A stretch of 33,610 nt of DNA from Candidatus Alistipes stercoravium (lineage in GTDB: Bacteria; Bacteroidota; Bacteroidia; Bacteroidales; Rikenellaceae): positions 1-33,610 of the forward strand of contig DWWQ01000051.1 in NCBI GenBank assembly GCA_019119615.1. The letters are read 5' to 3'. Numbering within the stretch: the stretch's first letter is position 1; every line of letters begins with the position of its first letter. Below, in pieces: positions 1 through 7,164 of this stretch. Made by a program: the position numbers and the translations under genes. The notes under the pieces were generated by a model. That model was not told the origin of the DNA. It did not search any database and saw only the letters and a program-made list of their open reading frames with translations.

Positions 1-411
1 CCTGCTCCCGCACCGGCTCCGGAACCCGAACCGCAGCCTGTTGTTGAGAAGCCGGCACCCGCACCGGCTCCTGCTCCCGTCGAGAAGGTTCAGCCGCTTC
101 AGGAGAATATCTTCTTCCAGATCGGCAAGACTGCGATCTCGGCTGAAGGACAGGCAAAGATCGACAATCTGGTCAAGTATCTGAAGAAGAACGAAAAGGC
201 TACGGTGAGCATCACGGGTTATGCCGACTCGGCTACGGGTAGCTCGCGCCGCAACCTCCAGCTTTCGAAAATGCGTGCCGAGGGAGTATCGGCAGCCCTG
301 CAGAAGGCCGGTATTTCGGCTGACCGCATCCAGATCGACTACAAGGGCGACAAGGTACAGCCTTTTGCCAAGGTCGAGGAGAACCGCGTCAGCATCTGCA
401 TCGCACAGTAG
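1..411 (+). CDS. OmpA-family outer-membrane protein, C-terminal part (5' truncated by window)
   Basis: The frame is open from base 1 and ends with TAG at 409-411, so only the C-terminal 136 residues are present. The visible part begins with a Pro/Ala/Glu-rich linker (about 30 residues of PAPAP/PEPEP-type repeats). An OmpA-like peptidoglycan-binding domain follows, with an FFQIGK start strand, an ITGYADSATG core, the NLQLSKMRA helix and the final NRV strand. In this family the domain sits in the periplasm and anchors an outer-membrane beta-barrel to peptidoglycan. The N-terminal barrel lies outside the window, so the exact subfamily cannot be named. A strong terminator follows 21 bases after the stop, so this is the last gene of its transcript. 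Confidence 0.85.
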   Translation, partial: PAPAPAPEPEPQPVVEKPAPAPAPAPVEKVQPLQENIFFQIGKTAISAEGQAKIDNLVKYLKKNEKATVSITGYADSATGSSRRNLQLSKMRAEGVSAALQKAGISADRIQIDYKGDKVQPFAKVEENRVSICIAQ

Positions 412-432
412 CGACTTGCTGGTTGCAACAGC

Positions 433-464
433 GGCGGCAGCGGGAAACCGTTGCCGCCTTTTTT
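433..464 (+). terminator. Intrinsic terminator of the OmpA-family gene
   Basis: An 11-bp GC-rich stem (433-443 with 448-458, one G-U pair) is closed by a GAAA tetraloop and followed directly by six T residues (459-464). This is a textbook Rho-independent terminator. Confidence 0.9.
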
Positions 465-630
465 GTCGTTGCGAACAAGGTCCTCGGCCGATGCAATGTG
501 CTGCGGCATGATTCGGGCGATACCGTTTTTGCGGTGATCGGTACGGGACCGCCGGACTGACGGGATAGGTATAAATACTTATTTTGCTGGAAATCATCGG
601 CCGGATGCCGTGTCATGCCCGGGATTTTGT

Positions 631-638
631 TATTTTTG
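631..638 (+). promoter_or_regulatory. Candidate -7 box for nspC
   Basis: TATTTTTG fits the Bacteroidota -7 consensus TAnnTTTG and lies 28 bases before the nspC ATG. No clear TTTG -33 element sits at the usual spacing, so the call is weak. The rest of the 465-666 gap shows nothing I can assign. Confidence 0.4.
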
Positions 639-666
639 CAGTTGTTTTTGAACGATATCCCTCCCG

Positions 667-1806
667 ATGATTGACTTTCTGAATGTGCCTTCTCCGTGCT
701 ACTTGCTCGATGAGGAGCTGCTGGCCCGGAATTTGGCGACCATCGACCGCGTACGCGCCGAATCGGGCGCGGAGATCATCGTCGCATTGAAGGCCTGCGC
801 CATGTGGCGTATCTTTCCGGAACTGGCGCTTCATTCCGACGGAGCTACGGCCAGTTCGGCCGCCGAAGCCCGTCTTGTGTTCGAGGAGTTCGGACGTCCG
901 GCCCACACCTACGCCCCCGTCTACACCGACCGCAACATCGAAGAGATCCTGCGCTACAGCGACCATATCACCTTCAACTCCCTTGCGCAGTACGAACGTT
1001 TCGGACAGCGGGCCCTGATCAACGGCCTCTCGTGCGGCCTGCGCATCAACCCGCAGTATTCGCCCGTCGAGACGGACCTCTACAACCCGTGCGTCCCCGG
1101 CTCGCGTCTGGGCGTGACGGCCGAAGAACTTGTTGCGCACGGCGGACTTCCCGAAGGTATCGACGGACTCCATTTCCATGTGCTGTGCGAGTCGCGTCCG
1201 GAGCATCTGCGTCTGGCGCTGGAGGCTATGGAACGGCATTTCGGGGAGTATCTCGACCGTATCCAGTGGCTCAACATGGGCGGCGGTCATCTGATGACCC
1301 ACGCCGACTACGACTGCGATGCGTTGATCGCCCTGCTGCGGGAGTTCCAATCGCGCCATCCGCATCTGCGGCTCATTCTCGAGCCGGGCAGCGCCTTTAC
1401 CTGGCGTACGGGTTATCTGTTTTCGACCGTCGAGGATATCGTCGAGAATGGCGGCGTGCACACCGCCATGCTTGACGTGTCGTTCGCCTGCCACATGCCC
1501 GACTGCCTCGAAATGCCCTACAAACCCGCGATCCTTGGGGCTCACGAGCCTGCCGTGGGGGAGAAGCGCTGGCGCATGGGCGGCACGAGCTGCCTGGCGG
1601 GCGACTACTACGGCGACTGGGCCTTCGACCATGAGCTGAAGGTGGGGGAGCGCATCGTTTTCGAGGACATGATCCACTATACGATGGTCAAGACGACGAT
1701 GTTCAACGGCGTGCAGCACCCCGCGATCGCCATCGCCCGCCGCGACGGGCGGCTTGAGATCGTCCGCGAATTCGGCTACGAGGATTTCAAGGGCCGCATG
1801 TCGTGA
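667..1806 (+). CDS. nspC: Carboxynorspermidine/carboxyspermidine decarboxylase (NspC)
   Basis: This 379-residue PLP-dependent decarboxylase of the alanine-racemase fold type removes the carboxyl group of carboxyspermidine or carboxynorspermidine. That is the last step of the alternative polyamine route used by Bacteroidota instead of S-adenosylmethionine decarboxylase. Visible signs are the N-terminal VPSPCYLLDE opening, the PLP lysine K42 in VALKAC, the GLHFHVLCES strand, the GGGH phosphate loop, the EPGSAF motif and the late HMPDCLEMPYKP segment. Length is normal for the family. The partner carboxyspermidine dehydrogenase is not in the window. The cysteate-synthase-like gene begins 38 bases after the stop, so the two are probably co-transcribed. 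Confidence 0.9.
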   Translation: MIDFLNVPSPCYLLDEELLARNLATIDRVRAESGAEIIVALKACAMWRIFPELALHSDGATASSAAEARLVFEEFGRPAHTYAPVYTDRNIEEILRYSDHITFNSLAQYERFGQRALINGLSCGLRINPQYSPVETDLYNPCVPGSRLGVTAEELVAHGGLPEGIDGLHFHVLCESRPEHLRLALEAMERHFGEYLDRIQWLNMGGGHLMTHADYDCDALIALLREFQSRHPHLRLILEPGSAFTWRTGYLFSTVEDIVENGGVHTAMLDVSFACHMPDCLEMPYKPAILGAHEPAVGEKRWRMGGTSCLAGDYYGDWAFDHELKVGERIVFEDMIHYTMVKTTMFNGVQHPAIAIARRDGRLEIVREFGYEDFKGRMS

Positions 1807-1844
1807 TTCATACTGATACGAAACAAACAGCAGAAGAAAGATAC

Positions 1845-3134
1845 ATGGAAAATTTTACACCTACCTCCTACACCCTCGAGTGCGTGGCTACGGGACGTGA
1901 GTTCGAAGATGCGGGCTGGATGCTTGCCGATCCGCAATGCAAGACCCCGTCGCTGATCCGAGCCAAATATGCGAAGCGTCAGATCGAAGTAAAGCCCGCC
2001 GAGTGGGGCCTCTACCGTTTTGCCGACTGGCTTCCCGTCCGTCGGATGCTCAAGGGTTCCTCGGCGCCCGTAACCTACCGGAGCAAGGGCCTCGCCAAGC
2101 ACCTCGGGCTGGAGAATCTCTGGATTACCTTCAACGGCTACTATCCGGCCATCGGCGCCACGATGACCACCTGCTCGTTCAAGGAGACCGAAGCCTATTC
2201 GGTCTGCGCCCGTGCCGCAGCCGACGAGGAGCGCGTATTGGTTGTCGCTTCGGCCGGAAATACGGCCCGGGCCTTCGCCAAGGTCTGCTCGGACAACAAG
2301 ATCAAGTTGCTCCTTTCGGTGCCCTATGACAATATCGAGGCCCTGTGGTTCGACCGGCCGCTCGATCCCTGCGTCAAGCTGATCTGCTGCGCCCAGGGCG
2401 GCGACTATTTCGATGCCATCCATTTGAGCGACCTGGCGCTGAAGGGCAAGAGGTTCTATGCCGAGGGCGGTGCGAAGAACATCGCCCGTCGCGACGGCAT
2501 GGCCTGCACGGTGCTCTCGGCCGTTACGGCCATCGGCCGCATCCCCGACTACTATTTCCAGGCCGTGGGCAGCGGTACGGGAGCCATTGCCGCCTGGGAG
2601 GCCAACCAGCGCCTGATCGCCGACGGGCGTTTCGGCCGGAATACGATGAAGTTGATGGTTTCGCAGAACGCTCCGTTCGTCCCGATGTACGATGCCTGGC
2701 AGGCCGATTCGCGGGCGATGCTTCCCTACGACGAGGACAAGGCGCGCCGCGATGCGGAGATCATCGACGCCAAGGTGCTGTCGAACCGCCGTCCTCCCTA
2801 TGGCATCACGGGCGGACTGTACGATGCGCTGAAGGCTACGGGCGGCGATATTTTCGTGGCGACGAACGCCATGGCCCGCAAGGCCCGCAAACTGTTCAAG
2901 GAGCTCGAAGGAGTCGATATCTATTCGGCGGCGGGCATTGCTACGGCATCGCTCATCAACGCCGTGGCGGCCGGCAAGGTCGAGAAGGACGCCACGATCA
3001 TGCTCAATATCACGGGCGGCGGCGAGGAGCACTTCAAGCAGAACAAGGAGCTCTGGTATCTGAAGCCGAGCGCGGTTTTCCCGCTCGATCCCGATGCCGG
3101 CGAGGTTGTATCGAAGGTCGAGGCGCTTTTCTAA
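1845..3134 (+). CDS. Cysteate synthase-like PLP enzyme (threonine synthase family)
   Basis: A 429-residue fold-type II PLP enzyme. The PLP lysine is K113 in CSFKETEA, a variant of the SFKDRG motif of threonine synthases that fits the cysteate synthase branch. The SAGNTA and GSGTGAIA phosphate-binding loops are both present. Cysteate synthase makes L-cysteate from O-phosphoserine and sulfite. In Alistipes and relatives cysteate feeds sulfonolipid (capnine/sulfobacin) synthesis by condensation with acyl-ACP. I chose ATG 1845, preceded by an A/G-rich stretch, over an in-frame GTG at 1803 overlapping the nspC stop, because the protein family starts near there. A divergent threonine synthase remains the main alternative. 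Confidence 0.75.
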   Translation: MENFTPTSYTLECVATGREFEDAGWMLADPQCKTPSLIRAKYAKRQIEVKPAEWGLYRFADWLPVRRMLKGSSAPVTYRSKGLAKHLGLENLWITFNGYYPAIGATMTTCSFKETEAYSVCARAAADEERVLVVASAGNTARAFAKVCSDNKIKLLLSVPYDNIEALWFDRPLDPCVKLICCAQGGDYFDAIHLSDLALKGKRFYAEGGAKNIARRDGMACTVLSAVTAIGRIPDYYFQAVGSGTGAIAAWEANQRLIADGRFGRNTMKLMVSQNAPFVPMYDAWQADSRAMLPYDEDKARRDAEIIDAKVLSNRRPPYGITGGLYDALKATGGDIFVATNAMARKARKLFKELEGVDIYSAAGIATASLINAVAAGKVEKDATIMLNITGGGEEHFKQNKELWYLKPSAVFPLDPDAGEVVSKVEALF

Positions 3135-3148
3135 TCGACAAAATCCAT

Positions 3149-3156
3149 TATCTTTG
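3149..3156 (+). promoter_or_regulatory. Candidate -7 box before the TonB receptor
   Basis: TATCTTTG matches TAnnTTTG and lies 79 bases before the receptor ATG. No good -33 element is visible. The leader is too short to hold a cobalamin riboswitch and none is recognisable. Confidence 0.35.
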
Positions 3157-3235
3157 CGGCGGTTCGTACCGGGGCATGCAGCCGGACGGTGCGGACCGCC
3201 GCTATTTTTTATTGTTTAACACTAATTCCAAACAC

Positions 3236-5248
3236 ATGGAACACATCCAGATGAAGCCGTGCTCCGCGGCGGGACGCTGGCGGCGTTGGAATCGCAAGGG
3301 CTGGTCGGTCTTTGCGAGTTGCCACCGCAGCGTGTCGATCGGAGTACTTTCCGTCGGGATGTCGATCCTGATGCTTACGACTCGGGAGGCATCGGCGCAA
3401 CAGGCCGATACGACCGCCGTGTATCGCAATCTGCGGATCCGGGAGGTCGGCGTTACGGGAAGTCCCACGGCTCCCGCGCGCAATGCCCAGTCGTACACCC
3501 CGCTTTTCGACCGGAAAGCCTTTGCTGCGGAGCCTGCCTCGACTTTGGAGGCGGTTCTGCGCCTCGCGCCGTCGGTCGATATCCGCGAACGCGGAGGCCG
3601 GGGAGCACAGGCCGACATCTCCGTGAGGGGAGGTTCTTTCGACCAGACGATGGTCCTTCTCAACGGTATTGACTTTACGGATGCCCGCACGGGGCATCAA
3701 TCCCACGCGCTGCCCGTGGATCTCGACTGCATCTCCTCGGTGGAGCTGCTCGACGGTCTTCCGGGAGTCGGGGCCTATGCCGGGGCGGTGAATATCCGTA
3801 CGGCGCCGCTGCGCCCGACCTATATGCGTTTCGAGGGTTCGGGCGGCCAGTACGGCTACGCCTATGTGAATCTTTCGGGCGCCGTTACCGAGGGACGCCT
3901 TTCGGTGCTCGGAGCTGCATCTTACCGGCGCAGCGACGGGTACCGGCACAATACCGACTTCTCGAACTACAATGCCTATGTGCGGGCTACCTATGCGGCC
4001 GAACGGGCCGGGTATTTCGACTTCCAGGCCGGATACCAGGACCGCGATTTCGGGTCGAACGGTTTTTATGCCGCCTATAATCCCGACCAGTGGGAGCATA
4101 CGGCGACGGCCCTGACTTCGCTCCGGTGGTTGAAACGCGTCGGACGCTTCGCTCTCGGCGCTTCGGCCAGCTATCGCAAGAATTTCGACCGCTATGACTG
4201 GAAGCGCGGCACGCGCCTGAACCGCCACATGACCGACAATGTCGGAGCACGCCTCTGGAGCGATTTCGACTGGTCGGCGGGTACGACGACCCTCGGCGGC
4301 GACTACGCCTACAACCACATCTTCAGCACGAACCTCGGCCTGCTGCTCGACCGGCCGCACGGCCACTACACACGTGCCGACGCCCGCCATACGGGCAACG
4401 TATGGCTGCGGCACGAAAAACGCTGGGCGCGTTTCGACGTCTCGGCATCGGGCGGTGCGAGCTTCACGCCGTACGGTTCGTCGGCGCTGTGGAACCTCTC
4501 GGGTGGCTGGCGGCCGGGCGAGAGCTGGCGCGTGGAGGCGGGGGCGTCGCAGTCGATGCGGCTGCCGACCTTCACGGACCTCTACTACAGCTCCCCGGCG
4601 CAGACCAACAACCTCGATCTGACGCCCGAGCGGGCCATCACCGTGCGTTTGGGTGCGACCTATGCCCGCGGCGTATGGGGCGCCTCGGTGCAGAGCTACT
4701 ACCGTGCGGGCCGCGACATCATCGACTGGGTGTGGTACGAGGATTCGGACCGGAGTCCCGAGGCGTGGCGCGGCAAGTGGCACTCCGAACAGACCAGCCG
4801 CCTCAATACCTTCGGGGCGGAATTTACGGGCGTCTGCGCTCCGACGGAAGGGTTCCTGCGACGCATTACGCTCTCGTACGGATACGTTACCACCGACCGC
4901 AACGCGGACATCATCGCCCGGAGCGCCATGGATTTCATGCGCCACAAGGCGGCCCTCGGCATCGAGATCCGCTTCCTGCGCCGCATGACCCTTGCGCTGA
5001 CCGGTTCGGTGTATGACCGCAACGGCGAATACACGGCCTATCCCGTCCCGGGCGATGCGTCGGTAACGGAGGTGCGCAGCTACGATCCCTACTTCCTGCT
5101 CGACGGACGCCTGCAGTGGGAGAAGGGGTGGTGCCGCCTCTATGTCGATGCGTCGAACATCACCGATACGCGCTACTGCGACATCGGTGGCATCCCGCTT
5201 CCGGGATTCTGGTGCACGGCGGGTGTCGTGCTGACCTTCGGCCGCTGA
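3236..5248 (+). CDS. TonB-dependent outer-membrane receptor (short, BtuB-like class)
   Basis: A 670-residue receptor without the carboxypeptidase-like N-terminal domain of SusC proteins. It has a long basic N-terminus (RWNRKGWSVFASCHR), a hydrophobic core and an ASAQQ signal-peptidase-like site. A plug domain follows, with SVDIRERGGRGAQADISVRGG and LLNGIDFTDARTG, then a 22-strand-type barrel ending in GVVLTFGR. The size and plug resemble cobalamin or siderophore receptors, but the substrate cannot be read from sequence and no riboswitch or transport operon adjoins it. ATG 3236 and ATG 3251 are both possible starts. The frame is open well upstream into the previous gene, but that part is not coding for this protein. 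A strong terminator follows. Confidence 0.85.
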   Translation: MEHIQMKPCSAAGRWRRWNRKGWSVFASCHRSVSIGVLSVGMSILMLTTREASAQQADTTAVYRNLRIREVGVTGSPTAPARNAQSYTPLFDRKAFAAEPASTLEAVLRLAPSVDIRERGGRGAQADISVRGGSFDQTMVLLNGIDFTDARTGHQSHALPVDLDCISSVELLDGLPGVGAYAGAVNIRTAPLRPTYMRFEGSGGQYGYAYVNLSGAVTEGRLSVLGAASYRRSDGYRHNTDFSNYNAYVRATYAAERAGYFDFQAGYQDRDFGSNGFYAAYNPDQWEHTATALTSLRWLKRVGRFALGASASYRKNFDRYDWKRGTRLNRHMTDNVGARLWSDFDWSAGTTTLGGDYAYNHIFSTNLGLLLDRPHGHYTRADARHTGNVWLRHEKRWARFDVSASGGASFTPYGSSALWNLSGGWRPGESWRVEAGASQSMRLPTFTDLYYSSPAQTNNLDLTPERAITVRLGATYARGVWGASVQSYYRAGRDIIDWVWYEDSDRSPEAWRGKWHSEQTSRLNTFGAEFTGVCAPTEGFLRRITLSYGYVTTDRNADIIARSAMDFMRHKAALGIEIRFLRRMTLALTGSVYDRNGEYTAYPVPGDASVTEVRSYDPYFLLDGRLQWEKGWCRLYVDASNITDTRYCDIGGIPLPGFWCTAGVVLTFGR

Positions 5249-5324
5249 CGGCCCGTTATGTTCCAATCCCGATCCGGCGGCAGGCCGGTGAAGCCTCCGC
5301 CGCGATCGTCCGGCTGCATGTTCG

Positions 5325-5358
5325 GTCCGGGCCCGTTCGCGGGCTCGGACTTTCTGTT
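5325..5358 (+). terminator. Intrinsic terminator after the TonB receptor gene
   Basis: An 11-bp GC-rich stem (5325-5335 with 5340-5350, one G-U pair) is closed by a TTCG tetraloop and followed by TTTCTGTTT. It separates the receptor unit from the histidine-degradation operon. Confidence 0.85.
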
Positions 5359-5415
5359 TCATGCCCGAAGCGGATTTTTCGTTACGAATCTGCTGTTTTT
5401 GTCCCGGAAATTTCC

Positions 5416-5423
5416 TATATTTG
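5416..5423 (+). promoter_or_regulatory. -7 promoter element of the hut operon
   Basis: TATATTTG is a full match to the Bacteroidota -7 consensus, 27 bases before the ftcD ATG. A TTTG at 5398-5401 could serve as -33, although the spacing of 14 bases is short. Confidence 0.5.
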
Positions 5424-5450
5424 AAGCAAAGAACCGAAAACTCATACCAG

Positions 5451-7151
5451 ATGGAAAAACGAATCGTGGAGTGTGTCCCCAATTTCAGCGAGGGACGCGA
5501 CAAGGAGGTGATCCGGCAGATCGTTGCGGCGATCGAGGCGTCCGGAGGCGTGAAGGTACTCGATGTCGATCCCGGCGAGGCGACGAACCGTACGGTCGTA
5601 ACCTTCGTCGGAGAACCCGAGGCGGTCGTCGAGGCGGCCTTTGCCGGTGTGAAGGCCGCGGCCGAACGGATCGACATGCGGCATCATAAGGGGGCTCATC
5701 CCCGCATGGGTGCCACCGACGTGCTGCCGCTGGTGCCTGTCTCGGGCATCACGCTCGAGGAGTGTGCCGCGCTGTCCCGGGAGCTGGCCCGGCGGATCGC
5801 CGACGAACTGCACGTTCCGACCTACTGCTACGAGGCAGCCGCGTTCCATCCCGAGCGCCGCAACCTGGCCGTCTGCCGTGCCGGGGAGTACGAGGCACTT
5901 CCCGAAAAACTCGCCCACGAGGAGTCGGCTCCCGACTTCGGGGCCCGGCCCTATGACGAGGGCGTTGCGCGCACGGGAGCCACGACGGTCGGGGCCCGCG
6001 ATTTTCTCATAGCGGTCAATTTCAACCTCAATACCACCTCCACGCGGCGGGCCAACGCCATTGCCTTCGACGTGCGCGAGAAGGGCCGCCCGGTCCGCGA
6101 AGGCAATCCGATCACGGGGCGGATCGTGAAGGATGCCGACGGCAATCCCGTCATGCGTCCCGGCACGCTTCCCGCCACGAAGGCCATCGGCTGGTATATC
6201 GAGGAGTACGGTATTGCGCAGGTTTCGATGAACCTGACGGATATCTCGCGCACGCCGTTGCATGTCGCCTTCGACGAGGTGTGCCGCAAGGCCGATGCCC
6301 GGGGCTTGCGCGTTACGGGCACCGAGATCGTGGGACTCGTTCCCAAGCGGGCGCTGCTTGAGGCGGGCCGCTACTTCCTGCGCAAGCAGCACCGCTCGAC
6401 GGGTATTGCCGAAGAGGAGATCGTGCGGCTGGCCGTCAAGTCGATGGGCCTCGACGATCTGAAGCCGTTTCACCCCGAAGAGAAGGTGATCGAATACCTG
6501 CTTGAAGCGGAGGATAAGAAGAAACGCCTGATCGACATGACCTGCAAGGGTTTTGCCGAGGAGACGGCCAGTGAATCCCCGGCTCCGGGCGGCGGTTCGA
6601 TCTCGGCCTACATGGGGGCGCTGGGTGCGGCGCTCGGGACGATGGTTGCCAACCTCTCGTCGCACAAGGCCGGCTGGGACGACCGCTGGGAGGAGTTCTC
6701 CGACTGGGCCGAACAGGGCCAGGCGCTGCTGCACGAACTGCTGCATCTGGTCGATGAAGATACCGAGGCCTTCAACTGCATCATGGCGGTCTTCGCCATG
6801 CCCAAGAGCACCGACGAGGAGAAGGCGGCCCGCAGCGCGGCGCTGCAGGAGGCGACGCTCTATGCCACGCAGGTGCCCCTGCGGACGATGAAGGCCGCCG
6901 TGAAGGTCTTTCCGCTGGTCGGGGCGATGGCCTCGGAGGGTAATCCCAATTCGGTTTCGGATGCGGGTGTCGGCGCCCTTGCCGCCCGCAGTGCTGTGCT
7001 GGGGGCCTGCCTGAATGTGAAAATCAATGCCGCGGGGCTCAAGGACCGTGCAACGGCCGACGCGCTGGTCGCCGAGGCCGAGACGCTGGCCGCCGAAGCC
7101 GTGCGCCGGGAGGCGGAGGTGCTCCGCATCGTCGAGCAGAAGATCCAATAA
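5451..7151 (+). CDS. ftcD: Bifunctional glutamate formimidoyltransferase / formimidoyl-THF cyclodeaminase (FtcD)
   Basis: A 566-residue fusion. Residues 1 to about 330 form the formiminotransferase half, with the VPNFSEGRD opening and the catalytic-histidine segment HKGAHPRMG (H83, matching the mammalian catalytic His). Residues from about 365 form the cyclodeaminase half, with ETASESPAPGGGSISA and a helical bundle. It moves the formimino group of N-formimino-L-glutamate to tetrahydrofolate, releasing glutamate, then deaminates it to 5,10-methenyl-THF. It is the last enzymatic step of histidine breakdown but the first gene of the operon. This matches the absence of any hutG-like formiminoglutamase gene here. 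hutU begins 13 bases later. Confidence 0.95.
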   Translation: MEKRIVECVPNFSEGRDKEVIRQIVAAIEASGGVKVLDVDPGEATNRTVVTFVGEPEAVVEAAFAGVKAAAERIDMRHHKGAHPRMGATDVLPLVPVSGITLEECAALSRELARRIADELHVPTYCYEAAAFHPERRNLAVCRAGEYEALPEKLAHEESAPDFGARPYDEGVARTGATTVGARDFLIAVNFNLNTTSTRRANAIAFDVREKGRPVREGNPITGRIVKDADGNPVMRPGTLPATKAIGWYIEEYGIAQVSMNLTDISRTPLHVAFDEVCRKADARGLRVTGTEIVGLVPKRALLEAGRYFLRKQHRSTGIAEEEIVRLAVKSMGLDDLKPFHPEEKVIEYLLEAEDKKKRLIDMTCKGFAEETASESPAPGGGSISAYMGALGAALGTMVANLSSHKAGWDDRWEEFSDWAEQGQALLHELLHLVDEDTEAFNCIMAVFAMPKSTDEEKAARSAALQEATLYATQVPLRTMKAAVKVFPLVGAMASEGNPNSVSDAGVGALAARSAVLGACLNVKINAAGLKDRATADALVAEAETLAAEAVRREAEVLRIVEQKIQ

Positions 7152-7164
7152 AAACCGTAGACCT

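Noticed and set aside
1803..1844. GTG start of the cysteate-synthase-like gene overlapping the nspC stop
   Set aside because: The extra 14 residues do not look like part of the enzyme, and ATG 1845 has a better purine-rich upstream region.
2345..3235. In-frame 5' extension of the TonB receptor frame, overlapping the cysteate-synthase-like gene
   Set aside because: The extension is a shadow of the upstream gene. The signal peptide and plug begin only after 3236.
3135..3235. Possible cobalamin riboswitch before the TonB receptor
   Set aside because: The gap is about 100 bases, too short for the full aptamer, and no conserved B12-box-like core is visible.
3175..5320. A 14-bp inverted pair, CATGCAGCCGGACG at 3175-3188 and its complement at 5307-5320, flanking the TonB receptor gene
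   Set aside because: A match of this length is expected by chance about once or twice in a 33-kb window, and there is no transposase or target duplication.
3209..5677. An 822-codon open frame on the minus strand across the TonB receptor gene
   Set aside because: It is antisense to a well-supported receptor, is Arg/Ala/His-rich with no domain, and results from high GC content with few minus-strand stops.
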